Positions 42,601 to 54,968 of a DNA stretch of 64,000 bases are shown here, in pieces. The position numbers and the translations under genes were made by a program. The DNA lies in the NCBI GenBank assembly GCA_947561715.1, contig OX387197.1, forward strand, positions 3,787,001 to 3,851,000, written 5' to 3'. The notes below the pieces were generated by a model. The model saw nothing but the letters and a program-made list of their open reading frames with translations, did not search any database and was not told the origin of the DNA. Every line of letters starts with the position of its first letter. The stretch's first letter is position 1. The stretch is from Ascidia mentula (Eukaryota > Chordata > Ascidiacea > Phlebobranchia > Ascidiidae).

Positions 42601-43396
42601 ATACAGGACAGTAACACAAGAAAAACGTCTAACGTCTCTAAGCGCCTTACGTCTCTACGCTACCAAACCAAACACTTCAAACTAGCCAATGAAATCACTT
42701 AACAACGCAACAGTTGCTTGGAAACTACACATGTCTTAACATCAATATGACACCAAAACAGTTGAGAAACAGTTGGAAAGGACACATAGGACACAAATCA
42801 CGTGAATACACAACCGTTGCTAACGCTGCAGTTTGAAATGAACACGCCTGGCAAGACGACCCTACTTATGACTTTACCCAAACCAATTATGAGAAATTCC
42901 GAACAATGACATACTGGCCATGCAACCTACTTCCATAAATGCAACGTTGATATACGTTACATGGTCGTTTATTGATAACATCATGAGAAGATTTTGTTCC
43001 TGTTGGACAAGAGTCACTTTTCTCCAGATTAAAAAAAATAACCCAAGAAAACATTATAACAATGCTAATTATTATGCCAAACGCCATACGTATTATTTCA
43101 CGACATTTTTATTTGTTCCAGCAACGTTTTATGGAAGAGGTGTTTACTTTGCAACGACTGCCCAATATTCGCACGGGTTTGCAAGCGAAGATCCTCAAGG
43201 ACACAGACGCATGTTCTTGGCTGAAGTAATTACTGGAACTCCCAGCGTCGGCAACAAAGATACTCACACGATACCGATGCAAGCTGACGGTACTCCATTC
43301 GACAGTGTGGTAGACAACCTCCAATCCCCCAACATGTTCGTGGTTTTTCGTGATGCGAGTGTATACCCCATGTATTTGCTCACTTACAAAACGTAG
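36673..43396 (+). CDS. Gene H: three-macrodomain PARP14-like mono-ADP-ribosyltransferase
   Basis: The cleanest multi-macrodomain member. Exons: 36673-36880, 37175-37380, 37439-37540, 37684-38025, 38218-38283, 38539-38640, 38737-39078, 39343-39493, 39598-39837, 39957-40145, 40509-40600, 40746-40897, 40975-41164, 41220-41355, 41630-41754, 41935-42109, 43122-43396. Every junction is GT-AG and in phase, giving 1030 residues with no stop. Two macrodomains have ADVIVTSS or VDVIVTCSS and the phosphate loop LGAGGF; the third has CDVIVNSTN and GGIGLSS. WWE-like: YVEWWYLHPSDNK and VDFANMEASTG. Catalytic: LFHGTDA, GVYFA and NMFVVFRD, an H-Y-M triad shared only with gene A. Predicted to act as an ADP-ribose reader and mono-transferase. 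The last intron is about 1 kb, long for this locus. Confidence 0.92.
42110..43121. other. Long last intron of gene H
   Basis: The corresponding introns of genes A, D, E, G and I are 56-203 bases. This one is 1012 bases and A/C-rich on the plus strand in its middle (42350-42870). It probably holds an inserted repeat, but terminal repeats and a target duplication were not found. Confidence 0.5.
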
Positions 43397-43841
43397 TTTT
43401 TGTATTTTCGTCGAACAAACTTAATCTGTTAATTATAATAGCTATCCAAGGCCACAAACTGTTTATAATATGCCTTGTTCATTTTTTACTGCTGTTTTCG
43501 AACTTCAATTGTTCTCAATTTTGACAGCTATCTACTGGCTAAAATCCGCATTTTTAGTATAATTTTATCTTCGTTACTCAATATAAGATTACTTTTGTGT
43601 TTAACACAATCGGTATGATACCCTCAAATGTCCGGTTGATCGTAAGAAATGTACATATTGTACATATCTGTATTTACCACAGTGCAATTAACTGCGTTAT
43701 CGTGTTGCCGAAAATGCATCATTTCAAAATGGCAATGATGTGTAATGCAAAAATAAAAAATTTTGAAACTGCAAATCATGAAGCTTAAAAATAAATATAA
43801 ATTTCCTTAAAATGAAAATAAAGTTCGATATTATTTAAACT
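43397..43841. other. 3' flank of gene H
   Basis: AT-rich sequence with an AATAAA-like polyadenylation signal at about 43751 and another near 43790. No exon was seen. Confidence 0.4.
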
Positions 43842-44415
43842 TCTCATAAGGAAACAAATGCGTTAACGTCAATGATGTTATTTTTATTTACTTTGTTTGT
43901 TTTCTTGGTTTATTTTTTCATTTTGCAATTTAAAAAAAAAGTAATGTAAGTCAGCATTAATCCTGGCGAATGTCCAAAAACAATCTTAGAATGATGTCTT
44001 CAATTAATTACAAGAACATATTGATGTATACTCACCAACCCTGTTAATTATTCTCCGCTGCAGGATCATCTGACAAGCCTGATCAGTGACTGTCTTCTGA
44101 TTGCGCTCAAGTGTTTTGACATATGTTATATTTTCACTACACGACCTTCCGGTTCCTTTAACTACATCGTGTGGTAATAATTGCGCAAAAACATCAATTG
44201 AATCCTGCTATTAAAATGTTATCAATCAGTTATTGTTAAAACAGTTCACGAAATACCTGACATCTCTAAAACGTAAGAAATGGAAGAAGCCCAAGCTGAT
44301 TGCTGACCACCCTCATAATTCAGAACAGGTGTCAAGCGATTGACGTGGGCTTTGTACCGAACTTTGCAATGAGTGACCACACAGTACTTGTACACAAATA
44401 TTTGCTGTTATGCAC
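43842..44415 (-). repeat. Dispersed duplicated block, copy 1, with coding-like exons
   Basis: About 570 bp repeated at 53612-54212 in the same orientation. On the minus strand a 169-nt exon-like segment (44204-44036) is bounded by CAG and GGTGAGTAT splice signals and is open (VFAQLLPHDVVKGTGRSC). A second segment upstream encodes HCKVRYKAHVNRLTP and YEGGQQSAWASS and ends at a GTATTTC donor. The joining phases of the two do not agree in this copy. Family not recognised. Confidence 0.6.
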
Positions 44416-44790
44416 ATCTGATATTTATGCCGGAGTGATAGCAGGTCACATCGTTTCATGTAAATGTCGAATTCATGTACCGCAAAGAAGTTATATAAGT
44501 GATTTCACTCCAAAGGCAGTATTTTATTTCTCACATACCATTTCCACAAAGTATTCTAGGAAGTTGATGGTGAAAGCAGTACAGCATTAAGTCCAAAATA
44601 GATATCGATTTTTTTGGGAAAAAACTACCATGGCCAACTACTGGGCAACAACGCACAAACCAAATGGAGCGCTTCCATCCCCATATAAAGAGTGTTTTGC
44701 CTAATTGATTCCAGTATGTTGGACGAAATATGCCTTGTTGCTTAGTGTTCATACCGATGACCTATCTTTTTCCGAGATGTCGCTATCAAA

Positions 44791-45640
44791 CGGTATGCAC
44801 CATTTTTTCCTGCATGACTTCGATCAAAAGTATCTTTCGAAATTTGTTCACTGGTAGCAGTGTAGGTTTTATGTTATGTTTACTCAGTGATAACACAAAA
44901 CCTAACTATAACTCCAAAAAGACTCCAACACTGTGCAATTAGTAATTACTGGGATGTATTAAAATTAGTAAGACATTCGAATACTCACAATAAAAGATGC
45001 AATTTCAATGACGAAGATCGAGTAAATCCAATTGGCGTTGAGACAGTACAAATGTTCAATGTTACGTTTTTGGAAATTGTCTGGCTTTACAGCCCAAGCG
45101 GTCAATTATAACGACTAACTTTCAGGCGTGTTGACCGGGTAAAAATGTCATAAACAAACGTAGATTATATAAAAATCATAAGGCTTTGGTCAGCGGAAAA
45201 GTCCGTTGTTAACCAAGATGAATTTCTCTCACGTGCTAGAGCGGGTTTATCAGATTTATAACGCTCGAGTATCATGACTTGGCGAATTAAAGAGTGACGT
45301 GCGTTAATGAACGAATGTTGGTTAAACAAACAAAAGCGATAACATACAATTTTCATTATCTTCTACAGCAGCATCAGTTCCATGGAAAAGCTCACGGGTT
45401 ACAAGTTGGTTTGGAATTTTCTTCTCAATCTTCCTTTTCTGTTCTTGAAACTGATTCCACTGAGTAACGTTTTGAGTCCTATGCAGCTAAAATTCATCCA
45501 ATGTGCTAATACTATGAAGAACTATCTCATATTCGCTCGAATTCGGTGAAACGAGAAACTTTTTGGTAACTTCGCCTTCCATGTCTTCCCACTGCAGCCA
45601 AGGTGGCATCGTTACTAGAAGTGTCGTGTCTTATTTTTTT
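44791..45640 (-). pseudogene. Fragmented PARP catalytic region
   Basis: Minus-strand pieces match the three exons before the last catalytic exon: WLQWEDMEGEVTKKFLVSPN near 45605-45500, HRTQNVTQWNQFQEQKRKI to ELFHGTDAA near 45487-45363, and SKDTFDRSHAGKN near 44860-44791. The catalytic exon is split, with about 500 bases of unrelated sequence between HGTDAA and its continuation. No GVYF exon follows. This is a broken copy most like genes A, E and H. Confidence 0.75.
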
Positions 45641-46457
45641 TTCTATGTGTGTGTTGTGCAATGCATTGTGCCGCGTGAAGAACTGTTTGAAGTGACATAT
45701 ATAACGTGACATATTTTTTTAGTTGATTTGCTTTACAGTAAGTAGGTATATTCAATGTGGACTTTCAAAAGTTCAAATAGGTTGGGCTATCTGTTACGAT
45801 AGCGGACAAACAAAACACTATACGTTCATTGATCAAGTTGGTTTAAAAATATTTTCATATTGGAGGCGCGGAGAAAAATTGTAATTGGAAACCCGTAATA
45901 TTGGCCACACTTTTAACATGTATGTAGTAATTTTGAAGTTTTGAAACATCTGTTATTCCGTAACGAACACCATGTGTGGTTTAATGCGACGACAGGTGCG
46001 TTTGTTTTTACAGTTTTCTATTTAGTTATAATGGTTGACCTATAACCGTGCGATTTCATTTGGGCAGTCGTTGGTTAATAATATTTCTTTTCTGCAAGTT
46101 TGTGGAAGAATATCCGTCGTTAGTATTATGCCATTACTACTTAAGCTAGTGCACTTTTTCTTGCGGTAAATAAATTGCCTTTGAAAGGTTCCAACAACAT
46201 CAAATAACAATATTTTCAGTTGTATGTAACTAGTTTACATGTAAAGTATACTTTCACAGCAGACTTAACACAGGGCCGATTCATGGTTCGTTTGTGGAAC
46301 CACATTGAAAACATGAAACGCAGAAAACAAAAAGACAACGAAAGAAATCACTGAACTCGAAAAAAGTTCGTGCAAGAAGAAAGTGAATTCTAAAATTATA
46401 ACATATTGTCCATTACATAATCTCATAATGGTTGAAAGTAAATTTAGCAGAATTGCA
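45641..46457. other. 3' flank of gene I
   Basis: No exon seen. The part at about 46260-46430 is the reverse complement of 31080-31290 next to the gene I relic, so it marks the extent of a past duplication. Confidence 0.5.
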
Positions 46458-49400
46458 TCAATCTTTGTAGGTTAACAAGTAAGCAGGATAGACACTCGCA
46501 TCGCGAAAAACCACAAATATGGTCGGATTGCTGGGATTGTCTACCACACAATCGTATGGCGTCCCATCCATCTGTAGTGGAGCCATGTAGGTTTCGCGAG
46601 TTCCCTGGCAGAAAACTCCAGTTATAACCTCTGCCAAAAACATCCACTTATTTCCTTCGGCGTCCGACCGTGCATAACATTCGGAAAAGTCTGCATTTTG
46701 AGCAAAATAAACTCCGTGGTGACCGTACACAGCGCCTAAAAAAAATATATATATATATATACATGAATGTGAGTGGAACGTTTAATTGATTATTGCGTTA
46801 CCGTTTTTCCCAGCGCGATGCCGATCAAATCCATGTTTCAAGATTGCTTCGCAGGTGGCTGCATCAGTCCCGTGAAAAAGTTGACGAGTAACGTCTTTAC
46901 TTTTGAGTCTCTTCTCTACCATTTGTTTTTGGGATATAAACTGATTCCACAATGTTGGATTTTGTATTCTCATCAACTGTAGTTTGTTATAAACGTAAGG
47001 TTTTTTCAGAGACACCTTTTTTTGGTAGTTTATCATTGCGATTTTAAGATTAAAATAACTGACAAACTTGCAATGCTTTCTTCGCCGGAAATTCGTTAGC
47101 AAAAATGAATTGCTTTGAACGTCATTGCATATAAAGTGTAAACAGAAGTTGTTTTGAACCTTACCTTAACTGGTGTGATGTCCAAAGTTTTTTTGTATTT
47201 TTGGAGCACCTGTCGATATTCGGCGCTAAATGGAAGTACTCTAACCTTTTTGTACATTTCACCTTTCATGTGTTCCCATGTTTCGGGAAAACCTGCACAT
47301 GATCATAAACATGTGGTCATTGACAACAAATTAAGTACAAAATTTTTTTCCTTAACGCTTATATTTGGCGTGATAAAATAAAACAAAAATTCTTAAAAAC
47401 GTAAAACTTTGTTTCAGACTTATTGTCAGTGATTTTCTATCATCTACGTAATTAGTGGAATAGACAAATGTAATTACTTTCCGTCATTGAAAACAAAAGA
47501 ATTCTTTTGATTTTGTAAGTTGTGCAGAATACCCTTGACTCCATGTCTGCAAAACCAACGCTATGAATAAAGCCTAGGAATCCTGCTTGGACGGAGGTTC
47601 GACCTTTTTTGTTTTTCTGAAAAACACAATCCCACATTGCCTTTCATAAAACTAATTAAGTTGAAACTATTTAGCTTGCTGTAGATAAAAAACATAACAT
47701 TATTTTGGTTTCTATATAAGAGTGCAAGTCAAAACGGCGAAAAAGGGCATTACCGTAAATAAAATTTATCAAGGCCAATTGCTGTGTAATTCTGTCTAGG
47801 TTTGTCAAACAGTAAACGCAAGAAAGGGGCTTTTTATGTTCGCAGTGCATTTAACGTATCTTGCAATATGGCTTGCGCCAGCGGAATTATTGTGCACCTC
47901 AGTATGTTTTATTTGCGCCCCAGGTATATATTTGCATGTTTGCGTTTGGATGTAAAATCTGCGTACCGTTTGCAATAATACGCTTCAACTGTTTTTCTCC
48001 AATAAATTGTTGCTGATGCGGCATATTTAATTGCCTAATACTGCTCTTCTGGCAAATTTTATTTTATTTACGTTTCTCAATTTTGATCAAGCATCACCGA
48101 GCCACGGAACTTGGTATTATGTTAGGTTATTCCTCACCCTACGCGTTAATTCCATACCTTGTATGCAGTTTCAAGTTCATAGTTTGCCTGAACTGAGAAC
48201 TTGACCTCCGGTCCACTTTCACCCAGATAGGTCCAAGATACATATTCAGAACATAGTCGGATTTTTTGTAACTTTAAAATGATTTCAATTACTTTGTGAG
48301 ACGCTTCTAACACATCGGTTTGCAACCTGCGAATTATCAGTTTTCTAAAATAAAATCATATATAAGTAGTCCTACTGACTGTTCGTAAGATAGAAGTAAA
48401 GAAATATAAAAACCTTCACCTTTAAAACGTATTTATTTCGCAATTTAAAAAGCAATATAAAACAACATGCCGAAGTTGGGCAATCTTACCTGACATATTT
48501 TATAACAACTACAACGTTGTAATCTTTCCTGGTTTTATGAAGTTCTTCATGTTCATATAGGGTCAGGTACTCAATAACGTCGTCTTCAAAGACTTTTTCA
48601 GTGGTTATCTCTTCTAAAATATGTTGCACCGCCACGAACGCCTATATTTTGATTAAACGTCTTTAGAAACGACAGTAATAATGTAAAGTAACCATTTCTT
48701 TTAAACAAAACCTTATCGATGTTTGCGTTCGATGCTGAACAAAACAAAATCCGAACTGGATCGAGACCTGAAAAAAGCACAAAAAAGGTTAATTGTAGTT
48801 GTTGAAATCATAATTTGTTTTGCTGATTTAATATCACATCAACCTGTTGAAAGTAGCGATTTTCCAATGCTATCACCAACAATTTTTTGGTCCACTGATA
48901 TCATCCCAGTCTGCACACGTGTGCAGTCGAATGAAAATGTTTTCCACAGAAATATGTAAAATATATGCAATGATATTTTTTAAACCGATATTGATAAGCA
49001 CTTATCTTTACCGTGATGTCATTATTCTGGTTAAATAGGACCAGAAAGACGTTGCAAAGGTTAATGCCATGGTTACGATTCACTTCCTTTTGTAGAGTAG
49101 ATAAAACTACATCTATTGGGAATCCAAAACCACCAGCACCCAGAGTGGGAAATGCGATGGACGAATAGCTCGAACTTTCAGCCATATTTAAGCATGTGCG
49201 AATGGCCGTTCTCAAAGTTCTCGTGTCGTTTTCTGAGCAATAAAATGGAAGCAAAACATGATAGACTTCATTGCAAGGAAGTTTAAAGCCTGGGGTGGCC
49301 ACCACGTTTCCGTCACTGAGCTGATCATTGCACTTTGCTTCGCAGGCCCTCTGCAAAATACACTACAGTGATTTACTTGCGTCGTACAAGAAATAATTCC

Positions 49401-52378
49401 ATTTATAAAGCTTTTACCTACCTGTAGTCCCACACCGGCTTGTTTGAGAAGAGCTTTAGATATTGCAGATCCTTGGCAACTTGAAAAGCTGTAGGTTGTT
49501 GTAGAAGTGACCATAACGTCGACCTTAAGTTTGTTACTTTTAATGAAAAAATTACACTTGTACAAATATAAAAACTTACAATCATTGTGGTAATGTCACC
49601 ATTTACCACATGGAGTTTTTTTTTGATTTTGCGTCTCGAGAATGGAGGTTCTTTCTGTGAGAATACAAAAAGCAGTTTGAGAAAAATATATCAGCTGAGC
49701 TTTCTACAAATGTGAAAATGTATTTAGAAGCAGTTAATTTTACATATTTTACCTGGAATTTTGTCTCTTTGAATGGCGTATTCACATTTTGGGGGTCAAC
49801 CACCCCAATGCTTCGGTTATTCTCCCCGATTGTTGTTATCCGAATACGACCTCTATCACTTCTGAAGTATTCCGCCCAGTAGTCAGATTGACTACATGTC
49901 ATTTCCTTTAGGATCAGTTTCTTGACCACCTTCCTCAGTATAGTACCAGCTGCAATCAAACGCAACAAAATGCAATAGGTCACAATTATTACAATTGTTT
50001 TGTAGCAATCAGACAAAACAAAGTTAGGGATATTATAAAAAATTACACAAACTCGGTATTTTGTAAATGTTTTGCCAAAATGTATAAAAAAGTATTTTCG
50101 TCACCTGGAGCTGTTGATGCTTTGGGGTGCATAAAACTATGAAATTCTATATTTCATATGATAAGGAAAGTGGAGCCAATAATACGAATTGTGTAAGCTG
50201 CAGACAGATGGCCACTGTTTCGACCTAAAAGGTCTCATCAGTGCAGCTGGTGTGACTTTCAGAAGACTTTGCTGACCAAATTGCCAAGCAAAGACTACCA
50301 CTTTGTGGTGACTATACAATCACCGTTATCCGTTGGGCACCAAACTAGGTGCAACCTTACGGAGAAAACAAGGTGGAAACATGGCCAAGCAATGCTCAAC
50401 CAATAGTGCTGTCAGGCCGTTTGATAATCACACCAGCTGCACTGATGAGACCTTTTAGGTCGAAAGAGTTGGCCATCTTTCTGCAGCTTACACAATTTTA
50501 TATTTCAAGTTAAAACTTGCATAACATTCGTTGCTAATACAACTGGAAATTTAACAATGCCTTCACTGTGTTCATCTTATAAGACTGGATTCCATTAAAA
50601 AACAATCGTCTACACTTACCAGCGTTAACTTGTTTGTTTTTTCCAGTGATCTGAATGCGAGGTGGGTTCCGTTTGAATACAAACTCAGACTTGTTGAAAG
50701 TGTTGTATTTTTCCAAATGTTTGATGACCACCTCACGTTCTGCAAACCATCGCGTTACATAGGTTTCGTCTAATATGTATTCACTGATATCTTGATGCGC
50801 TTTGTCCAAACTTCCTTGCAAGCCCACTATGTCAATGGTCGAAGAATCCGCCTAAAACATCTTTTGCTTCACGTAAATGATATTTGGTTGCATTTGTCAC
50901 AACTTGGACTTACGTTTTCATACACTGCGATAGAAGAAAAAGCGCATGTACGTCGTTTCAACAGATCCCATTCTAAAGATTTAACGATCTCCGGAAATCC
51001 TTCTTCTACTTCAACAGTTTTTTGTTCCACAATTTGCATCAAAGCGTTCTTTATTTTGTCCTTTTCGCTTGGCTCAAGAAACACTAGAACTGCCTTGTTG
51101 TCCTCTATTTGCAGAGACACTGCGCCAGACAAACAAAACTGATTAGACAACATCGACGAGCCTTTAATTCAATTGTTACACAGAGCACTGGCTGTACAGA
51201 AACTTACAATGATTTAAAACATTATAGTGAGGAGCAATTCTTAAAAAACTTTTTTCGAGAGTAAAGCATTTTTTCCTAAACTTTGGTCATTGTAAACTTA
51301 CCATAAACTTTTTTTTCTGACAAGGACGACTGAATGTTTTTTAATACACCGGATCCGTCATCATAGGCTGCCTTTAAGTGTGATAATATAAAGTCTGAAC
51401 GTTTTCCTATATCCGGAAGATCTTCTGATTTTAAATTCTGTGAATGTAAAATTACACACTTACAAAATAATATACACGGTTTGATGTACATTTTTTACCT
51501 TGATAGTGTCGTTTATTTTTGATCTGGCCTCTTCAACATTTGCTCGAATTCCAGTGAGTGAAATATTTCCACCAACTCCACTAATATCTTTGGCCAATTT
51601 CAAATCAAGCGTTTCTTGAAATTCTTCTTTGATTTGAGAAAATATGTTGCAGTATAGTAGGGCTCTGAAGTAAGCAAAATAAATACTTCGAATAATTTTT
51701 CATTGTTTGGCTACTTTTTTCCTTTTTGGCCAAATCTGACGGTAAATTCATGAGGGCCCCCTATTTGACAATATTTTTCATCTCAAGATGGGGCTTCATT
51801 GGCAAGGACTTCTTAATTTTTTGTCTTTTATGCAAGATTTTGAAACGTTTCCATTTGACACAACACGTATAAGCGAATAAAGATCACTTCAAACCTGTAA
51901 TCCCGCTGTGATAAAACGATTGTTTCATCCAACTTGTCGTCACGACTCTACCAAAAAATAATTTACTAACATAACTAACATACAGTGACTATAGATCATG
52001 AGTTTCACTGGCATTACAGTGATAGTGTTGCACCCAAGCTGGTGCAAAGGGCCTAAGTATTGGACAATCAGGTCTTGTTATGTGATAGTACGAAACACTT
52101 TCGCGTTGTAATTCGTAATGAAAGTTATAAAGTTTTAAGATAAACAAACAAATGAACTGATTTTAACTTATATTAGTTTTGCATTTTGCTTAGTTGTTTC
52201 CCAACTGTCTATTTTAGTTTTGTCAAAAACGCAAATTTATTACGAACGAAATGGTAATGCCATCGCTCGCATGTTTAAAGTTTACGTTTTAGAAAAACAT
52301 TGATACCCTTTACCATTCTTGGTGCTGGAACTGGTGGGCAATTGACTTCGTCATCTCTCTCCGATGCCGAATTTCTCC
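46458..52378 (-). CDS. Gene I: KH-like, one macrodomain, WWE and PARP mono-ADP-ribosyltransferase
   Basis: Exons from the minus strand: 52378-52314, 51947-51895, 51664-51499, 51437-51302, 51119-50914, 50851-50620, 49949-49753, 49654-49580, 49523-49422, 49350-49012, 48910-48844, 48767-48712, 48641-48490, 48344-48158, 47616-47478, 47292-47165, 46976-46802, 46735-46458. All phases agree. The first listed exon has a proline motif (CPPVPAPR). Exons 51664-50620 are KH-like (LAKDISGVGGNISLTGIRA), as in the N-terminal half of PARP14. One macrodomain follows with LGAGGFGFP, then a WWE-like region (YVSWTYLGESG) and the catalytic domain: LFHGTDA, GVYFA and TIFVVFRD, an H-Y-I triad. Closest relative is gene J. 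The exon with the start codon was not found and should lie upstream of 52378. The intron 49950-50619 carries a hammerhead palindrome. Confidence 0.85.
50196..50248 (-). ncRNA. Hammerhead ribozyme, type I, sense to gene I
   Basis: Read on the minus strand: AGCTGCA (stem I), CTGATGA, GACC-TTTTA-GGTC (stem II), GAAA, CAG-TGGCCAT-CTG (stem III), TC (with the preceding G a GTC cleavage site), then TGCAGCT pairing seven for seven with AGCTGCA. Every core nucleotide of the hammerhead consensus is present. It lies on the coding strand of gene I, so the intron RNA would contain it. The fold is seen in sequence; cleavage is not tested. Confidence 0.87.
50435..50488 (+). ncRNA. Hammerhead ribozyme, type I, antisense copy
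   Basis: AGCTGCA (50435-50441), CTGATGA (50442-50448), GACC-TTTTA-GGTC (50449-50461), GAAA (50462-50465), GAG-TTGGCCAT-CTT (50466-50479, one G-U pair), TC (50480-50481), and TGCAGCT (50482-50488). Core and stems I and II are identical to the minus-strand copy. The compensating G-U in stem III means the fold is kept despite drift. Confidence 0.87.
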
Positions 52379-53611
52379 CTAAGTATGAAAATGGTAAAAA
52401 ATAAACATATATTAGGGATGAACTGTCATCTCATATCATGCAATTTTAAAAAACAAAACGAAAACACATATCATTTGAGGCCGGGGGACACGAGAACAAA
52501 TAAAACAACACACAGTTCAATGGGTACTGTTCAATAGGTTTGTTCGAAAGCTAATTTGAAACATTTGCCCGACCAGATATAATAGCTAACCTGTGCTAAG
52601 TAAGCAGAAAAACAACTTTAGCAGGTGACAAAACGATATTCCGTTGAACACAATGTAAATATTTAACTTTTGTTGCGACATCGACTCGCTCGGTCCTTGG
52701 CATCAGTCAGATGCTGTTTGTGAATTATAGTTTGATTTACATGCTTGATTTTTGAAAACATCGACATGAAATGCACCCACACTAACAATTGTAGTTCCAC
52801 ATAAGGGTTACACAATGAGAAATATTTTTTGCAAGGTGTGGTCCGAATAGAAATTGACGACAACGCTTAAGAGCATGACATTGACATTTCAGACGAATTT
52901 GTTATTCGCATATTTAATTTGCATTGCATTTTGTGCGATTATGCAGAAGTGGTGTAATTAGTGCACGTTAATAACAGAGTTTCACAGTTAAATAACATTG
53001 TGATAGTGCATACTTGCGACAGCACAGATGCATTTTTTCGCTTTTTCGCAGCAAAGTTCGCCTGTTTTAGTAAAACTTTTTCAATGCGAACCAGTATTAT
53101 TTGTATGTGTGAGTCTACAAGCTTCTTATTTCTTGTGTGAAACTTCAATCTATCTGTTGGTGAAAACCTTGCTTCGCTAGGCCCAGTAAAACGGGAGTCT
53201 GTTCATTTAAAAATACACTTTTTTGAGTCGACATATTGATCCGGGTTTAAAACTGTTATCAGCCATTGTAATATTAGCATTATCTTTTCAATCTAACTTT
53301 GGATGTCATATTTTAAAATAACAAGTCACTTCTTATCTAGATTATGTTATTAAAGCGTAATGCGACCGGACTATGTTTTGTAGAATGAAATATGGTTTGT
53401 GAATTGAGATCATAATATAATAAATCTAAGCCACATAGAGCATTATACAACAGTACCGATGTGAAGTCCATATTCCGAAAATTCCAAATAAAAATCTTCA
53501 TCAGTCATGTTGAAATCAAGATTGTAATGACGCATCCGAATCTGTGTTTTGGATGAAATCACAAAACACTACATTTCAATAAAATTAAATGATTTACTTT
53601 ATAAACTTTCC
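52379..53611. other. Upstream of the known gene I exons
   Basis: Expected to hold the missing 5' exons of gene I, by comparison with gene J. No RRM-like exon with the family motif (V-Y-V-x-G-I-P) was found on the minus strand here. Otherwise AT-rich with no recognised feature. Confidence 0.35.
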
Positions 53612-54212
53612 GTGCATGAGAAAACAAAAGCGTTAACGTCAATGATGTTATTTTTATTTACTTATGATTTTTTTCTTGCTTTATTTTTTTCATTTTGCAA
53701 TTTTTTTCACGGTTGTAAAATAATGCGAGTCAGCAACAATCCTGACAAATGCCCTCAAACAATTTTAGGATTATGTCTTCAACTGAATATGGTATAACTT
53801 TTGAATTACAAGAACATATTGATGCATACTCACCAACCCTGTTAATTATTCGTCGCTGTAGGATCATCTGACCAGCCTGATCAGTGACTGTCTCCTGATT
53901 GCGCTCAGGTGTTTTGACACCTGTTATATTTTAACCACACGACCTTTTGGTTCCTCTCACTTCATCGTGTGGTAATAATTGCGCAAAAACATTAATTGAA
54001 ATCTGTTTGTAAAATGTCAGAAGTCAGTCATTGTTAAAACGGTTCACGAAATACCGGACATTTCCAAAACGTAAGAAATGAAGAAGCCCAAGCTGATTGC
54101 TGACCACCCTCGTATTTCAAAGCAGGTGTCAAGCGATTGACGTGGGCTTTGTACCGGACTTTGCAAAGGGTGACCACACATTACATGTATACAAATATTT
54201 GCTCTGATGCAT
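53612..54212 (-). repeat. Dispersed duplicated block, copy 2, with coding-like exons
   Basis: Second copy of 43842-44415. The exon-like segment on the minus strand is again 169 nt (54002-53834) with the same splice signals, and CKVRYKAHVNRLTPALKYEGG is nearly preserved as upstream coding-like sequence. This copy carries a stop inside the 169-nt segment. The source gene is not recognised. Confidence 0.6.
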
Positions 54213-54639
54213 TTCGCGTATTTCCTCACAAGGAAGACAAAACACTAGGCGAAATAATGAATACTTCAAAATCAACCCAATGTTTAAAGTCTTGCATTTT
54301 CTGTAACTAAAGATCGATAAAAACGGAAATGATGATGAACGCAAGATGCATTGAATTATTAAAGCCCACAGGATCTTTGCAAATATATTACTTTATTTAG
54401 TTTCTTTTAAGAAGTTCTTGCAACACTTATCAACTTTAAATCATCTTTATGAAATGTTTTTATAAAGCCAACTGGGACTTATTCGGTCACGCTTTTGCTT
54501 CAAGCTTTTGGGACATTTTAATGTCAGCAATTCAGTGGGTACGGTGAGTATACAATGCAGGATAAATGTCATCTTTCTTTGTAGTTACTTTGCAGTAACG
54601 TTGATCGCGTTAGATCAGTCGATCTTTTATTTAACTTGT

Positions 54640-54968
54640 TGATCGCTTCTGATATTGTGTTGTTTTAAAAGCCACAAAATAGGAAATACAAATATTTGAC
54701 GAGTTTTTTTGACCAAATGCTCAACTTTCAATATCGTAACAGAAATTTGTCGATTATATTCGCTGTTGGCCACCCCTTGTTTGTATTTTGTTGATGCTTT
54801 TTTTGCCACCAAAAGTAAGACATCGTTATGTGGGTTGCAAGTAATCGCCTGTTCTGATTTGTGGCTCAGTTGCAAATCCGTATAATACCAAATGAGTATA
54901 CATAGAAGGCATACACTTGTGAAAACCGTACGCGGTACGTGTGCTTTTTGTAAAATTTTATACCACAC
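54640..54968 (-). CDS. Possible first exon of a secreted or membrane-anchored protein
   Basis: A minus-strand ORF starts with a basic N-terminus and a hydrophobic run (VFTSVCLLCILIWYY), a signal peptide or anchor, followed by ITCNPHNDVLLLVAKKAST and SEYNRQISVTILKVEHL. The Cys followed by a beta-strand-like V-L-L-L-V and a later I-S-V-T-I-L-K-V faintly recall an NTR/TIMP-type fold, but this is weak. It lies upstream of the coding-like block at 53612-54212 on the same strand and might belong to the same gene. The exon end is not fixed. Confidence 0.3.

Larger units (their letters stand above)
50187..50497. repeat. Palindrome with two opposed hammerhead ribozymes
   Basis: Arms 50187-50255 and 50428-50497 are inverted copies around a 172-base spacer, in an intron of gene I. 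Stem and core elements are conserved in both arms, while the stem III loop differs by a few bases. The layout resembles inverted terminal repeats of hammerhead-bearing retroelements such as Penelope-like elements or retrozymes, reduced to a 311-base unit without coding sequence. Confidence 0.9.
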
